DNA of 64,000 nt from Billgrantia desiderata (GTDB taxonomy: Bacteria > Pseudomonadota > Gammaproteobacteria > Pseudomonadales > Halomonadaceae), in the NCBI GenBank assembly GCA_011742915.1, contig JAAQTN010000020.1, positions 20,180 through 84,179 on the forward strand, read 5' to 3'. The notes beneath the pieces were generated by a model. The model was not told where the DNA came from. It ran no database searches and worked only from the letters and a program-made list of their open reading frames with translations. The position numbers and the translations under genes are program-made. Positions 16,979 to 26,160 of the stretch are shown one piece after another (within the stretch, counting starts at the first letter, position 1; each line of letters opens with the position of its first letter).

Positions 16979-18366
16979 TGAAGGAACCTGTCGAGCGGAC
17001 GAGCGCTGCCTGTCCCGCGCTGTTCATCGCCGCACCGGCCTCGGGCCAGGGCAAGACCACGCTGACCGCGGCGCTGGCCCGGCTGTTGCGCAACCGCGGC
17101 AAGGTGGTGCGGGTGTTCAAGACCGGGCCGGACTACCTCGACCCCCAGATCCTGGCCCAGGCCTCTGGCCGGCCGGTGGATCAGCTCGACTTGTGGATGG
17201 CGGGGGAGACCTACTGCCGCCAGCGCTTCTTCGAGGCGGCCTGCGAGGCGGATCTGATCCTGGTGGAGGGCGCCATGGGGCTGTTCGACGGCGAGCCCTC
17301 CAGCGCCGACCTGGCCGCCCTGTTCGGCCTGCCGCTGGTCATCGTCATGGACGTCAAGGGCATGGCCCAGACCGCTGCGGCGCTGGTGGCCGGCCTGGCG
17401 GGCTTTCGCGACGACATCCGCATCGCCGGGCTGATCGCCAACGCCTGCGCCTCGCAGCGCCACCGTGAGCTGATCGAGTCCGCACTGCCTGCCGAGATTC
17501 CGCTGCTAGCCGCGGTGGCGCGGGACGGCGCGTTGACCCTGCCGGAACGCCACCTGGGACTGGTGCAGGCCGACGAGATCCGCGCCGAGCTGGAGCTGCG
17601 CTTCGAGGCCGGCGCCAGGGCGCTGGATGCCGAGGGGCTGGCGGAGGCGCTGCTGCAGCTGCCGCCGGTCACCTTCGAGGCGCCGCGCCAGGCCGCCGAG
17701 CCGCCCATGCCCTCGCTGCGGGGATGGGTCATCGGCGTGGCCCGGGACGCGGCCTTCAGCTTCATCTACCAGGCCAACCTGGATCTGCTGGAGCGCATGG
17801 GGGCGACCTTGCGCTTCTTCTCGCCGCTGGCCGACCGCCACCTGCCCCCCTGCGATGCGCTGTGGTTGCCCGGCGGTTATCCCGAGCTGCACGCCGCACG
17901 GCTGGCGGCGAACGTGTCGATGCGCGACGAACTGCGCCGCTTCTTCGCCGCCGACAAGCCGATCCTCGCCGAGTGCGGCGGCCTGCTCTACTGCCTGGAG
18001 AGTCTGACCGATATCGACGGCGAGACCCACACCCTGCTGGGGCTGCTGCCGGGCCACGGCGCCATGCGCGGCCGCCGCGGCTGCCAGGGCATGCAGACCG
18101 CCGAGCTGCCGGAAGGGCCCGTGCGAGGCCACGCGCATCACCGCTCGATGGCGGAAGGCACGCCGGCGCCCATCGCCTTCTGCCGGCGTCAGCGCCACCC
18201 CGCGCCGGGCGAGGCGATCTATCGCCAGCGCGGCCTCACGGCCAGCTACCTGCATCTGTTCTTTCCCGACAACCCCGGCGCCCTGGCCCGGCTGTTCACG
18301 GCGAGCGGGCAGCCGGCAAGCGCTTTAGAGACTCATTCCCTTACCCCCGAGGAGTCCCAAGGATGA
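16978..18366 (+). CDS. cobB: Cobyrinate / hydrogenobyrinate a,c-diamide synthase
   Basis: A 462-residue glutamine-dependent amidotransferase that amidates the a and c side chains of the corrin ring. The N-terminal ATP-binding domain begins with ALFIAAPASGQGKTTLTAALARLLR and contains FKTGPDYLDPQILAQASGRP and LVEGAMGLFDG. The C-terminal class I glutaminase-like domain has LWLPGGYPELHA, the nucleophile in LAECGGLLYC, and a terminal SYLHLFFPDNP. Because CobN inserts cobalt after this step in the aerobic route, the substrate is probably hydrogenobyrinate. The ATG overlaps the previous stop by one base. The end overlaps cobW by ATGA. Confidence 0.93.
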   Translation: MKEPVERTSAACPALFIAAPASGQGKTTLTAALARLLRNRGKVVRVFKTGPDYLDPQILAQASGRPVDQLDLWMAGETYCRQRFFEAACEADLILVEGAMGLFDGEPSSADLAALFGLPLVIVMDVKGMAQTAAALVAGLAGFRDDIRIAGLIANACASQRHRELIESALPAEIPLLAAVARDGALTLPERHLGLVQADEIRAELELRFEAGARALDAEGLAEALLQLPPVTFEAPRQAAEPPMPSLRGWVIGVARDAAFSFIYQANLDLLERMGATLRFFSPLADRHLPPCDALWLPGGYPELHAARLAANVSMRDELRRFFAADKPILAECGGLLYCLESLTDIDGETHTLLGLLPGHGAMRGRRGCQGMQTAELPEGPVRGHAHHRSMAEGTPAPIAFCRRQRHPAPGEAIYRQRGLTASYLHLFFPDNPGALARLFTASGQPASALETHSLTPEESQG

Positions 18367-19487
18367 ACCTGAACAAGATCCCCGCCACGGTGGTGACCGG
18401 CTTCCTGGGCAGCGGCAAGACCACCCTGCTGGCCGGCATGCTGCGCCAGGTCACCGGCAAGCGCATCGCCGTCATCGTCAACGAGTTCGGCGAGCAGGAC
18501 ATCGACTCCAGCCTGCTGCGCGGCTGTGCCTTGAGCTGTGAAGAGGGCAATGAAGAAGGCCGCGACGAGGCGGGCGGCGCCCCGGTGGAGATCGAAAACG
18601 GCATCTATGAGCTGGCCAATGGCTGCATCTGCTGCACCGTGGAGGAGGAGTTCCTGCCGGTCATGAAACAGCTGATGGCCCGCCGCGACACGATCGACCA
18701 CATCCTGATCGAGACCAGCGGCCTGGCCCTGCCCAAGCCGCTGGTGCAGGCGTTCAACTGGCCGGAAGTGCGCCAGCACTGCACCGTGGATGCGATCATC
18801 ACCGTGGTCGACGGCCCGGCGGTGGCCGCCGGCCGCTACGCCCACGACGTGGAGAGGGTGGAGGCCCAGCGCCGGGCCGACGAATCCCTCGATCACGATC
18901 CCAGCCTGCGCGAGCTGCTCGACGACCAGCTCAGCGCGGCGGATCTGGTACTGGTCAGCAAGACCGACCTGCTCGACCCGGCCGAACGGGCCCGGGTGGA
19001 AGCGCTGGTCGCCCAGCGGGTGCCGGCCTCGGTGAAGACCCTGTTCATCGACAAGGGGCTGGCCGAGGACCGCGCCCAACTGGAGGCGCTGATGGGCATC
19101 GGTGCGGCCAGCGAGGAGGGCATCGACCGTATCGACAACCACCACGATCGCCACCACGCCGAGGGCGCCCATCACGACCACGCCCACGATCACTTCGACT
19201 CCTGCGTGATCCGCCTGGGCGAGGTCGACGGCGAGGCCCTGGCGGCGCGCCTGCAGCAGCTGCTGCAGCGCCACGAGATCTATCGCGCCAAGGGCTTCGC
19301 GGCGATTCCCGGCAAGCCCATGCGCCGGGTGGTCCAGGCCGTGGGCGAACGTCTGGACGGTTACTTCGACCGGCTGTGGGGGCAGGACGAGCCGCGCGCC
19401 ACCCAGCTCGTCTTCATCGGCAAGGGACTGGATGGCGCGGCGCTGCATGACGCCCTGGCAGACGTCGAGATCGCGACGAGCGCCTGA
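18363..19487 (+). CDS. cobW: CobW-type G3E GTPase metallochaperone
   Basis: A 374-residue G3E-family GTPase, thought to deliver cobalt to CobN. The P-loop is GFLGSGKTT (13-21), the metal-binding CxCC motif is GCICC (87-91), and the guanine-specificity motif is SKTD (199-202). A His/Asp-rich loop at about 259-277 contains nine histidines and could hold metal. Between NEFGEQDID and the CxCC lies a Cys/acidic stretch, GCALSCEEGNEEGRDE, with two further cysteines. The C-terminal CobW domain begins near residue 280. It overlaps both neighbours (ATGA with cobB, one base with cobN), which links it to the chelatase. Confidence 0.93.
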   Translation: MNLNKIPATVVTGFLGSGKTTLLAGMLRQVTGKRIAVIVNEFGEQDIDSSLLRGCALSCEEGNEEGRDEAGGAPVEIENGIYELANGCICCTVEEEFLPVMKQLMARRDTIDHILIETSGLALPKPLVQAFNWPEVRQHCTVDAIITVVDGPAVAAGRYAHDVERVEAQRRADESLDHDPSLRELLDDQLSAADLVLVSKTDLLDPAERARVEALVAQRVPASVKTLFIDKGLAEDRAQLEALMGIGAASEEGIDRIDNHHDRHHAEGAHHDHAHDHFDSCVIRLGEVDGEALAARLQQLLQRHEIYRAKGFAAIPGKPMRRVVQAVGERLDGYFDRLWGQDEPRATQLVFIGKGLDGAALHDALADVEIATSA

Positions 19488-22400
19488 TGCATCTCTTCGC
19501 TGCCAAGCCGGGGGGCTTCGTCGACGACGAGGGTATCGTCGATCTGCAGCAGAGCCCCGCCGAGATCGTCATCCTGTCGGCCGCCGACAGCAGCCTGTCG
19601 GCCCTGGCCCAGGCGGCAGAGCGCTTGGCCGAGGCGGGCGGTGAGGGATTTCCCTCGCTACGCCTAGCCAACTGGATGAACCTGATCAAGCCGGCCGCCT
19701 ACGACCTCTATGAGGATCGGGTGCTGGAACAGGCGCGGCTGGTGATCGTCTCGCTGCTGGGCGGCAGCGGCTACTGGCGCTACGGCTTTAATCGCCTACT
19801 GGCCTGGGCCGCCGCCGACCGTCGCCGTCAGCTGATCCTGGTGCCGGGCTGCGACGCCCCGGACGACGCCCTGCTGGCGGACTCCAGCGTGCCTGTCGCC
19901 ACGGCCCATCGGGTGTGGCGCTACCTGCGTGAGGGTGGGGTCGACAACGCCGAGCAGCTGCTGCGCTGCGTCGGCAGCGAGTGCCTTGGGTTGCCGCTGG
20001 CGTGGCGCGAGCCTCAGGCGCTGCCCGCGGCGCTGCTCTATTTTCCCGCAACGCCCGCTCGGCAATCCCCGCACGGCCAGCCGGCGGTGACGCTCAACGA
20101 GTGGCGAAGGCAGCAGGATGGGACGCGCCCGGTCTGTCTGCTGCTGTTCTATCGCAGCCATCTACAGGGTGCCAATACCGCGGTGCTGGATGGCCTGCTA
20201 GAGGTGCTCGAGGCCCAGGCGTTCGCGCCTCTGGCGGTGGCGGTGGCCTCGCTCAAGGAGCCGGCCTGCCTGGCCTTCGTCAACCACCTGATCGAGCAGA
20301 CCGGGGCCGGCATCGTGATCAACACCACCGGTTTCTCGGTCAATCGCCATGCCGACGAGAGCGAAGCAGCGGGGGAAGCGCAGCTCGACCAGGACCTAGC
20401 GGGGCTCTTCGTCGGCCGGCCGGTGGTGCTGCAGGCGATCCTCTCCAGCAGCACCGAGGAGGACTGGCAGGCCGAGGCCGGCGGCCTGCGCAGCCGCGAC
20501 ATGGCCATGCAGGTGGTGCTGCCGGAGATGGATGGCCGCATCCTGACCCGGGCGGTGGGCTTCAAGAGCGAGGCCCACTACAGCGAGCGCTGCCAGCTGC
20601 CGGTGATCCGCCACGTCCTGCACCCGGAGCGCGCCGCCTTCGTCGCCCGGCTGGCGCGGCGCTTCAGCGACCTGCAGCACAAGCCGAACCGGCACAAGCG
20701 CCTGGCGCTGGTGCTGGCCAACTATCCCAACCGCGACGGCCGCATCGGCAACGGCGTCGGCCTCGATACGCCGGCCTCGACGCTGGCGATCCTGCGCGCC
20801 CTGGCCGCGGCGGGCTATCCGGTCGACGACCTGCCGGCGGATGGCGATGCCCTGATACGGCGGTTGCAGGCGGGGATGACCAACGACCCCCGCGGGCTGG
20901 ACCAGCGCGGCTGCTGGCAGAGCATCGCCCTCGACGACTACCTGGCCTGGTTCCGGACCCTGCCGCAGGCCCTGCAGGAAGCGGTGTGGCGGCGCTGGGG
21001 CGCACCCAGCGAGGACCCCAAGCATCGCCAGGGCCGGCTGATGATCGCCGGCATTCGCCTGGGCGAAACCTTCGTCGGCATCCAGCCGCTACGCGACCTG
21101 GGTGACGATCCGCTCCAGAGCTACCACGACAGCGAGCTGGTGCCGCCCCACAGCTACCTGGCCTTCTATCTCTGGCTGCGCGAGCACTATCGGGTGGATG
21201 CGCTGATCCACGTCGGCAAGCACGGTAACCTGGAGTGGCTGCCGGGCAAGAGCGCGGCGCTCTCCGCCGAGTGCTGGCCGGACATCGCCCTGGGGCCGTT
21301 GCCGCACTTCTATCCCTTCATCGTCAACGACCCGGGCGAGGGCGCCCAGGCCAAGCGCCGCAGCCAGGCGGTGATTGTCGATCACCTGATGCCGCCGCTG
21401 GCCCGTGCCGAACTCTACGGCGCCATGGCCGAACTCGAGGCGCTGACCGACGAGTACTACCAGGCCCTGGGCATGGATCCGCGACGCGAGACCCTGCTGC
21501 GCGAGCGCATCCTCGTCCACCTGCGCGACACCGGCATCGACCGCGAACTGGCGCAGGGCAGAACAGGCGGGGAGGTGGCCGGGGAGGTGGATGACGAGCG
21601 CCTGCTCAACGAGCTGGACACCTATCTGTGCGACATCAAGGAGGCGCAGATCCGCCACGGCCTGCACGTGCTGGGCAGCCTGCCGCCACGGGACAAGCTG
21701 GCCGGAACCCTGGTCGCCATCCTGCGGCTGCCGCGGGGCGATCAGCCGGCCCAGCGCGGCCTGCTGCACAACTTGGTCGCCGACCTGGGGTTGCCGCCGG
21801 CGTTCGACCCCCTGGCGGCCGGGGCCGAGCCCTGGCAGGGCCCGCGACCGATAGCGCTGGCCGCGCTGGACGATTCCCCCTGGCGCAGCGCCGCCGATAC
21901 CCGCGAGCGCCTGGAGCGGCTCGCTCACCGCCTGGTGGAGACGCACGTCGTGGCGGAGGGCTGCCTGGCCAGCCTGGCCCATGACTATCCGGCCACCGCC
22001 GAGCAGCTGCGCCATGTGCGCAGTGGGCTCTGGGCGGCCATGCAGCGCGGCGTCGAGATGGAGATCCAGTCGCTGCTGGCCGGCCTCGCGGGGCGTTTCG
22101 TTCCGCCCGGGCCGAGCGGTGCGCCCAGTCGCGGGCGTCTGGACGTGCTGCCCACCGGGCGCAACTTCTTCAGCGTCGACAACCGCTCGATTCCGTCGCC
22201 GGCCGCCTGGTCGCTGGGCGAGGCCTCGGCCCGGGCCTTCGTCGAGCGTTATCTGCAGGATCACGGCGACTATCCGCGGCGGCTGGGCCTGTCGATCTGG
22301 GGCACCGCCACCATGCGCACCGGCGGCGACGACATCGCCCAGGCCTTCGCCCTGATGGGCGTGCGGCCGGTGTGGTCGCTGGGCTCGCGGCGGGTGATCG

Positions 22401-23368
22401 ACATCGAGGTGATTCCCGCCATGCTGTTGGGGCGGCCGCGGGTGGACGTCACCCTGCGGGTCTCCGGCTTCTTCCGCGACGCCTTCGCCAACGTCATCCG
22501 CCTGTTCGACCGGGCGGTACGGGCGGTGGCCGAGTACCAGGAGCCGGGGGAGGCCAACACCATCCGTGCGGCGGTCATGGCGCGCCGGCAGGAGCTCGAG
22601 GCGCAGGGCCGCTCCCCGGAGCAGGCGGAGCGGGAGGCCGGCTATCGGGTCTTCGGCAGCCGGCCCGGCGAGTACGGCACCGGCCTCAACCGGCTGCTCG
22701 ACGAGCGCGCCTGGCGGCACGCCGAGGACCTGGCCGACGCCTACCTGGCGAGCGGAGCCTACGCCTACGGCCAGTTCCCCGAGTCGGGGGTGGCGGCCCG
22801 GGCGGCTTTCGAGCACCAGCTCGAAGGGCTGGAGGCGGTGATGCACAACCAGGACAACCGCGAGCACGACATCCTCGACTCCAACGGCTACTTCGCCTTC
22901 CAGGGCGGCATGGCCAACGCCAGCCGCGCCCTCAGCGGCCAGGCGCCGAGCATCTATCACGCCGATCATGCCAATCCGGCGCGACCGCGCATGCGCAGCC
23001 TCGAGCAGGAACTGGCCCGGGTGATCCGCTCCCGGGTGCTCAACCCCAAGTGGATCGAGGCCATGCGCGAACACGGCTACAAGGGGGCTGCGGAGATGGC
23101 GGCAACGGTGGACTACCTGTTCGCCTACGACGCCACCACCGACCTGGTGGCCGACTACCAGTATGCCCAGGTCAGCCAGGCGCTGGTGCTGGATGATGAG
23201 AACCAGGCGTTTCTGCGCGAGCACAATCCGGCGGCCATGGAGGAGATGGCCGAGCGCCTGCTCGAGGCCATCCAGCGCGGCCTGTGGCGGGAGCCCGGCG
23301 AACAGGGCCCGGCCCTGCAGGACCTGCTGCTGGAGATCGACGAAACCCGGGAGGTGGCGGCGCCATGA
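19487..23368 (+). CDS. cobN: Cobaltochelatase large subunit CobN
   Basis: A 1293-residue protein, the usual CobN length. This is the catalytic chelatase subunit that places cobalt into hydrogenobyrinate a,c-diamide. Recognisable blocks are NRDGRIGNGVGLDTPAS, the HVGKHGNLEWLPGKSAALS motif shared with BchH/ChlH, IVNDPGEGAQAKRRSQAVIVDHL, GLSIWGTATMRTGGDDIAQ, VSGFFRDAF, and ANAS near the end. The ATG overlaps the cobW stop by one base, and the stop overlaps the cobG start. No cobS/cobT chelatase genes are nearby, so the ChlID-like protein at the head of the operon is the probable ATPase partner. Confidence 0.96.
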   Translation: MHLFAAKPGGFVDDEGIVDLQQSPAEIVILSAADSSLSALAQAAERLAEAGGEGFPSLRLANWMNLIKPAAYDLYEDRVLEQARLVIVSLLGGSGYWRYGFNRLLAWAAADRRRQLILVPGCDAPDDALLADSSVPVATAHRVWRYLREGGVDNAEQLLRCVGSECLGLPLAWREPQALPAALLYFPATPARQSPHGQPAVTLNEWRRQQDGTRPVCLLLFYRSHLQGANTAVLDGLLEVLEAQAFAPLAVAVASLKEPACLAFVNHLIEQTGAGIVINTTGFSVNRHADESEAAGEAQLDQDLAGLFVGRPVVLQAILSSSTEEDWQAEAGGLRSRDMAMQVVLPEMDGRILTRAVGFKSEAHYSERCQLPVIRHVLHPERAAFVARLARRFSDLQHKPNRHKRLALVLANYPNRDGRIGNGVGLDTPASTLAILRALAAAGYPVDDLPADGDALIRRLQAGMTNDPRGLDQRGCWQSIALDDYLAWFRTLPQALQEAVWRRWGAPSEDPKHRQGRLMIAGIRLGETFVGIQPLRDLGDDPLQSYHDSELVPPHSYLAFYLWLREHYRVDALIHVGKHGNLEWLPGKSAALSAECWPDIALGPLPHFYPFIVNDPGEGAQAKRRSQAVIVDHLMPPLARAELYGAMAELEALTDEYYQALGMDPRRETLLRERILVHLRDTGIDRELAQGRTGGEVAGEVDDERLLNELDTYLCDIKEAQIRHGLHVLGSLPPRDKLAGTLVAILRLPRGDQPAQRGLLHNLVADLGLPPAFDPLAAGAEPWQGPRPIALAALDDSPWRSAADTRERLERLAHRLVETHVVAEGCLASLAHDYPATAEQLRHVRSGLWAAMQRGVEMEIQSLLAGLAGRFVPPGPSGAPSRGRLDVLPTGRNFFSVDNRSIPSPAAWSLGEASARAFVERYLQDHGDYPRRLGLSIWGTATMRTGGDDIAQAFALMGVRPVWSLGSRRVIDIEVIPAMLLGRPRVDVTLRVSGFFRDAFANVIRLFDRAVRAVAEYQEPGEANTIRAAVMARRQELEAQGRSPEQAEREAGYRVFGSRPGEYGTGLNRLLDERAWRHAEDLADAYLASGAYAYGQFPESGVAARAAFEHQLEGLEAVMHNQDNREHDILDSNGYFAFQGGMANASRALSGQAPSIYHADHANPARPRMRSLEQELARVIRSRVLNPKWIEAMREHGYKGAAEMAATVDYLFAYDATTDLVADYQYAQVSQALVLDDENQAFLREHNPAAMEEMAERLLEAIQRGLWREPGEQGPALQDLLLEIDETREVAAP

Positions 23369-24687
23369 CGAACCAGGCGAATCGACCGGCGGGCGCGCCG
23401 CGCATCAAGGGCTGGTGTCCCGGCGCCTGGCGCCCCATGGCCTCCGGCGATGGGCTGCTGGTGCGCGTACGCCCCCCGCTGGGGCGTCTCACCCGGCTCC
23501 AGATGCTGGCCCTGTGCGAGGCGGCCGAGACCTTCGGCAGCGGCCTGATCGAACTCACCAATCGGGCCAACCTGCAGCTGCGCGGCGTATCCGACGCCAG
23601 CTGGCCCGGGCTGATGACCTTTCTCGTCGAGCACGGCCTGGTGGCGGCAGACCCGCAGGAGGAGCGTCGGCTGCCGCTGTTGCTGGCGCCCGACTGGCAG
23701 CCGGGCGACGCCACCCATGAGGTGGCGCGACGCTTGGAAGCCCGGCTCGATGCGCTGCCGGCACTGCCGGCCAAGATGGGCGTGGCCATCGATGCCGGCG
23801 CCGCGCCGCTGCTGGGCGAAGTCTCGGCGGATTTCCGTATCGAACGCTCGCTGGAAGGGGGCTTGGAAGGGGGCTTGCCGGCGCGGGCTTCGGACGCCTT
23901 GCCGGCGCAGTCTTCGGGCGCCTTATTGGTCCGTGCCGACGGGCGGGAAAAGGGCACCCCGGTGGACTCGCCCGCGGCCGCCGTCGAGCTGCTGATTCGC
24001 CTGCTGCACTGGTTCGTCGACAGCGGCGGGATCGACGCCGGCCGCATGCGTCGGCACCCGGCGCCGCTGCCGCCCTGGGCGCCTGCCACGCAGCGGCCTG
24101 CCGCCGCCGGTTGCGTGCCGGCCCTGGGACAGCACGCCTGGGGCCGGGTGCTGGGCCTGCCGTTCGGGCGGGCACCGGCGGCGACGCTGCGGGCCCTGAT
24201 CGTGTCGGAGTCAGTCGTGGCGGCGTCAGCCTCGTCGGATTCAGTCGGCGCCGTGCGGCTCACCCCCTGGCGGCGGCTGCTGGTCGAGGGCTTTCCCGTC
24301 GGGGCGTCTTCGCCGTCGGGGCTGCTGGAGAGCGAGAGCGATCCGCGCCTGGCCATGCAGGCCTGTCCGGGCGCGCCCTACTGCGAGCAGGCCAGCGTGG
24401 CGACCCTGGGCCTGGCGCAGGAGTTGGCCGAACGGCTGAACGGCCAGGCGGGCAGCGTGCACCTGTCCGGCTGCGTCAAGGGCTGCGCCTGCCAGGCGCC
24501 CACGGACCTCTGCCTGACCGGCCGGGAGGGACGCTTCGACCTGATCGTCGGCGGTCGCGCCGATGGGACGCCGGTGGCCACCGGCCTGACTGAATCTGAC
24601 GTAATAGCGCTCATCTCCCGAGATCGGGAGGATGAGCGCCGAGGGCAAGGCGTAGCGAGGGTCTTTTGCCATGGAAGGCAAAAGTAG
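23365..24687 (+). CDS. cobG: Precorrin-3B synthase (CobG), with a C-terminal tail encoded by a palindromic repeat
   Basis: A 440-residue nitrite/sulfite-reductase-like iron-sulfur monooxygenase that converts precorrin-3A to precorrin-3B using oxygen, which marks the pathway as aerobic. KGWCPGAWRPMASGDGLLVRVRPPLGRL opens the protein. The cluster-binding cysteines are in ACPGAPYC and SGCVKGCAC. About 45 residues near the middle (EGGLEGGLPARASDALPAQSSG...) look like a low-complexity insert. The last 27 or so residues (from ALISRDRED onward) are encoded by the palindromic cassette described separately and probably are not part of the ancestral protein. The start overlaps the cobN stop by ATGA. 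Confidence 0.9.
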   Translation: MTNQANRPAGAPRIKGWCPGAWRPMASGDGLLVRVRPPLGRLTRLQMLALCEAAETFGSGLIELTNRANLQLRGVSDASWPGLMTFLVEHGLVAADPQEERRLPLLLAPDWQPGDATHEVARRLEARLDALPALPAKMGVAIDAGAAPLLGEVSADFRIERSLEGGLEGGLPARASDALPAQSSGALLVRADGREKGTPVDSPAAAVELLIRLLHWFVDSGGIDAGRMRRHPAPLPPWAPATQRPAAAGCVPALGQHAWGRVLGLPFGRAPAATLRALIVSESVVAASASSDSVGAVRLTPWRRLLVEGFPVGASSPSGLLESESDPRLAMQACPGAPYCEQASVATLGLAQELAERLNGQAGSVHLSGCVKGCACQAPTDLCLTGREGRFDLIVGGRADGTPVATGLTESDVIALISRDREDERRGQGVARVFCHGRQK

Positions 24688-24754
24688 CGCCCAAGGATGG
24701 GTTTACAGCGCCCTCGCGAAGGCTTGCCCTCGGGAAAGCTCATCTCTTTTGCCG
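24607..24754. repeat. Palindromic repeat cassette across the end of cobG
   Basis: Three nested inverted repeats are visible. A first hairpin pairs GCGCTCATC (24607-24615) with GATGAGCGC (24631-24639), with TCCCGA/TCGGGA inside. A second pairs CTTTTGCC (24663-24670) with GGCAAAAG (24677-24684). A long imperfect pair links 24631-24662 with 24711-24744 (shared blocks are GATGAGC, CCGAGGGCAAG, CGAGGG). The cassette covers the last codons of cobG and most of the spacer before cobH. It looks like a REP/MITE-like element inserted near the cobG stop. It could also influence expression of the downstream genes through RNA structure. Confidence 0.7.
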
Positions 24755-24793
24755 GGTGGTGAAGGAGAATCGTGGATTATTTGGAGAAGAGAC

Positions 24794-25423
24794 ATGCCTC
24801 ACGTCTATGAAACGGACGGCCCGGCCATCTACCGGGAGTCCTTTTCCATCATCCGGCGCGAGGCCGAGTTGGCGCGCTTCGCGCCGGAGGAGGAGCCAGT
24901 GGCGGTGCGCATGATCCATGCCGCCGGGCTGGTGGAACTCGCCGCGCATATTCACTTCCGCGGCGATGCGGTGAACCGGGCCCGGACGGCGCTGGAGCAG
25001 GGCGCCCCGATTCTGTGCGATGCGCGCATGGTTTCCGAGGGCATCACCCGCAAGCGCTTGCCGGCAGACAACCCGGTGATCTGTACCCTGCACGACGAGC
25101 GGGTGCCCGAGCTGGCCCGGGAACTGGTCACCACCCGCTCGGCGGCGGCGCTGGAGCTGTGGCGGCCGCATCTGGAAGGCGCGGTGGTGGCGATCGGCAA
25201 CGCGCCCACTGCGCTGTTTCACCTGCTTAACATGCTGGAAGACCCGGCGTGCCCGCGTCCGGCGGCGATCATCGGCTGCCCGGTGGGCTTCGTGGGGGCC
25301 GCCGAATCCAAGCAGGCCCTGTGGGAGAGCGCCGCGGCCCCCTGCGTGATCGTCGAAGGCCGCCTCGGCGGCAGCGCGGTGACGGTGGCCGCCCTCAATG
25401 CCATGGCGGATCGCAGCGAATGA
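24794..25423 (+). CDS. cobH: Precorrin-8X methylmutase
   Basis: A 209-residue enzyme that moves a methyl group from C-11 to C-12, giving hydrogenobyrinate. ESFSIIRREA near the N-terminus, the catalytic-histidine region RMIHAAGLVEL, ILCDARMVSEGI, AIGNAPTALFHLL, and GCPVGFVGAAESK are all family signatures. The ATG at 24794 follows GGAGAAGAG and matches known N-termini (MPHVYETDGPAIY). An in-frame start at 24671 would add residues encoded by the palindromic cassette and is rejected. It overlaps cobI by ATGA. Confidence 0.95.
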   Translation: MPHVYETDGPAIYRESFSIIRREAELARFAPEEEPVAVRMIHAAGLVELAAHIHFRGDAVNRARTALEQGAPILCDARMVSEGITRKRLPADNPVICTLHDERVPELARELVTTRSAAALELWRPHLEGAVVAIGNAPTALFHLLNMLEDPACPRPAAIIGCPVGFVGAAESKQALWESAAAPCVIVEGRLGGSAVTVAALNAMADRSE

Positions 25424-26160
25424 GCCAAGCAACCATCACACCGGGCACCATCCATGGCGTCGGCCTCGGCCCCGGCAGCCAGGACCTGATGAGCGTGCGC
25501 GCCGACCGGCTGATTCGCGGGGCCACCCACGTCGCCTATTTCCGCAAGAAGGGGCGCCGCGGCCATGCCCGCAGCATCGTCGAGGGCCTGCTGGCGCCCG
25601 ACGCGATCGAGATCCCGCTGGAGTATCCGGTCACCACCGAAATCCCCTTCGACGACCCGCTCTACAACGAACTGCTGGCGGCCTTCTACGAGAACAGCGT
25701 CGCGCAGCTCCGCGAGATCGCCGAGGCCGGGTGCGATGCGGTGGTGCTGTGCGAGGGCGATCCGTTCTTCTACGGCTCCTTCATGCACCTCTATACCCGC
25801 CTGCAGGGTCGGGTGCCGGTGGAAGTGGTGCCCGGCATCACCGGTATGTCCGCCGCCTGGACCGCCACCGGGCAGCCGGTGACCTGGGGCGACGACATCA
25901 TGACCGTGCTGATGGGCACCCTGCCCGAAGCGACGCTGGTCGAGCACATCGCGCGGACCGATGCCCTGGTGGTGATGAAGATCGGTCGCAACCTGGCCAA
26001 GCTGCAGCGCGCGCTGGCCGAGGCCGGCCGGGAGCAGGAGGCCTGGCTGATCGAGTACGCCGCCATGCCGCAGGAGCGGATACGACCGTTTCGCGAGGTC
26101 GGCGACAGCGTGCCCTACTTCTCCATCGTGGTGATCCATGGCAACGGGAGGCGGCCATGA
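25420..26160 (+). CDS. cobI: Precorrin-2 C20-methyltransferase
   Basis: A 246-residue SAM-dependent tetrapyrrole methylase that methylates precorrin-2 at C-20. The N-terminal SAM-loop HGVGLGPGSQDLMSVRA, the CEGDPFFYGSFMHLYTRL motif, and VVPGITGMSAAW are characteristic. ATGA overlaps join it to cobH and cobJ. It is the first methylation after precorrin-2; the enzyme that makes precorrin-2 is not in this window. Confidence 0.94.
   Translation: MSQATITPGTIHGVGLGPGSQDLMSVRADRLIRGATHVAYFRKKGRRGHARSIVEGLLAPDAIEIPLEYPVTTEIPFDDPLYNELLAAFYENSVAQLREIAEAGCDAVVLCEGDPFFYGSFMHLYTRLQGRVPVEVVPGITGMSAAWTATGQPVTWGDDIMTVLMGTLPEATLVEHIARTDALVVMKIGRNLAKLQRALAEAGREQEAWLIEYAAMPQERIRPFREVGDSVPYFSIVVIHGNGRRP

Noticed and set aside
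21089-23224. Open frame of about 700 codons on the minus strand opposite cobN
   Set aside because: It is a by-product of GC-rich third positions in cobN. The translation is low-complexity, rich in Arg, His, Gln and Gly, and without recognisable domains.
24671-24793. Upstream extension of cobH
   Set aside because: The extra residues come from the palindromic cassette. The ATG at 24794 has a good ribosome-binding site and gives the family N-terminus.
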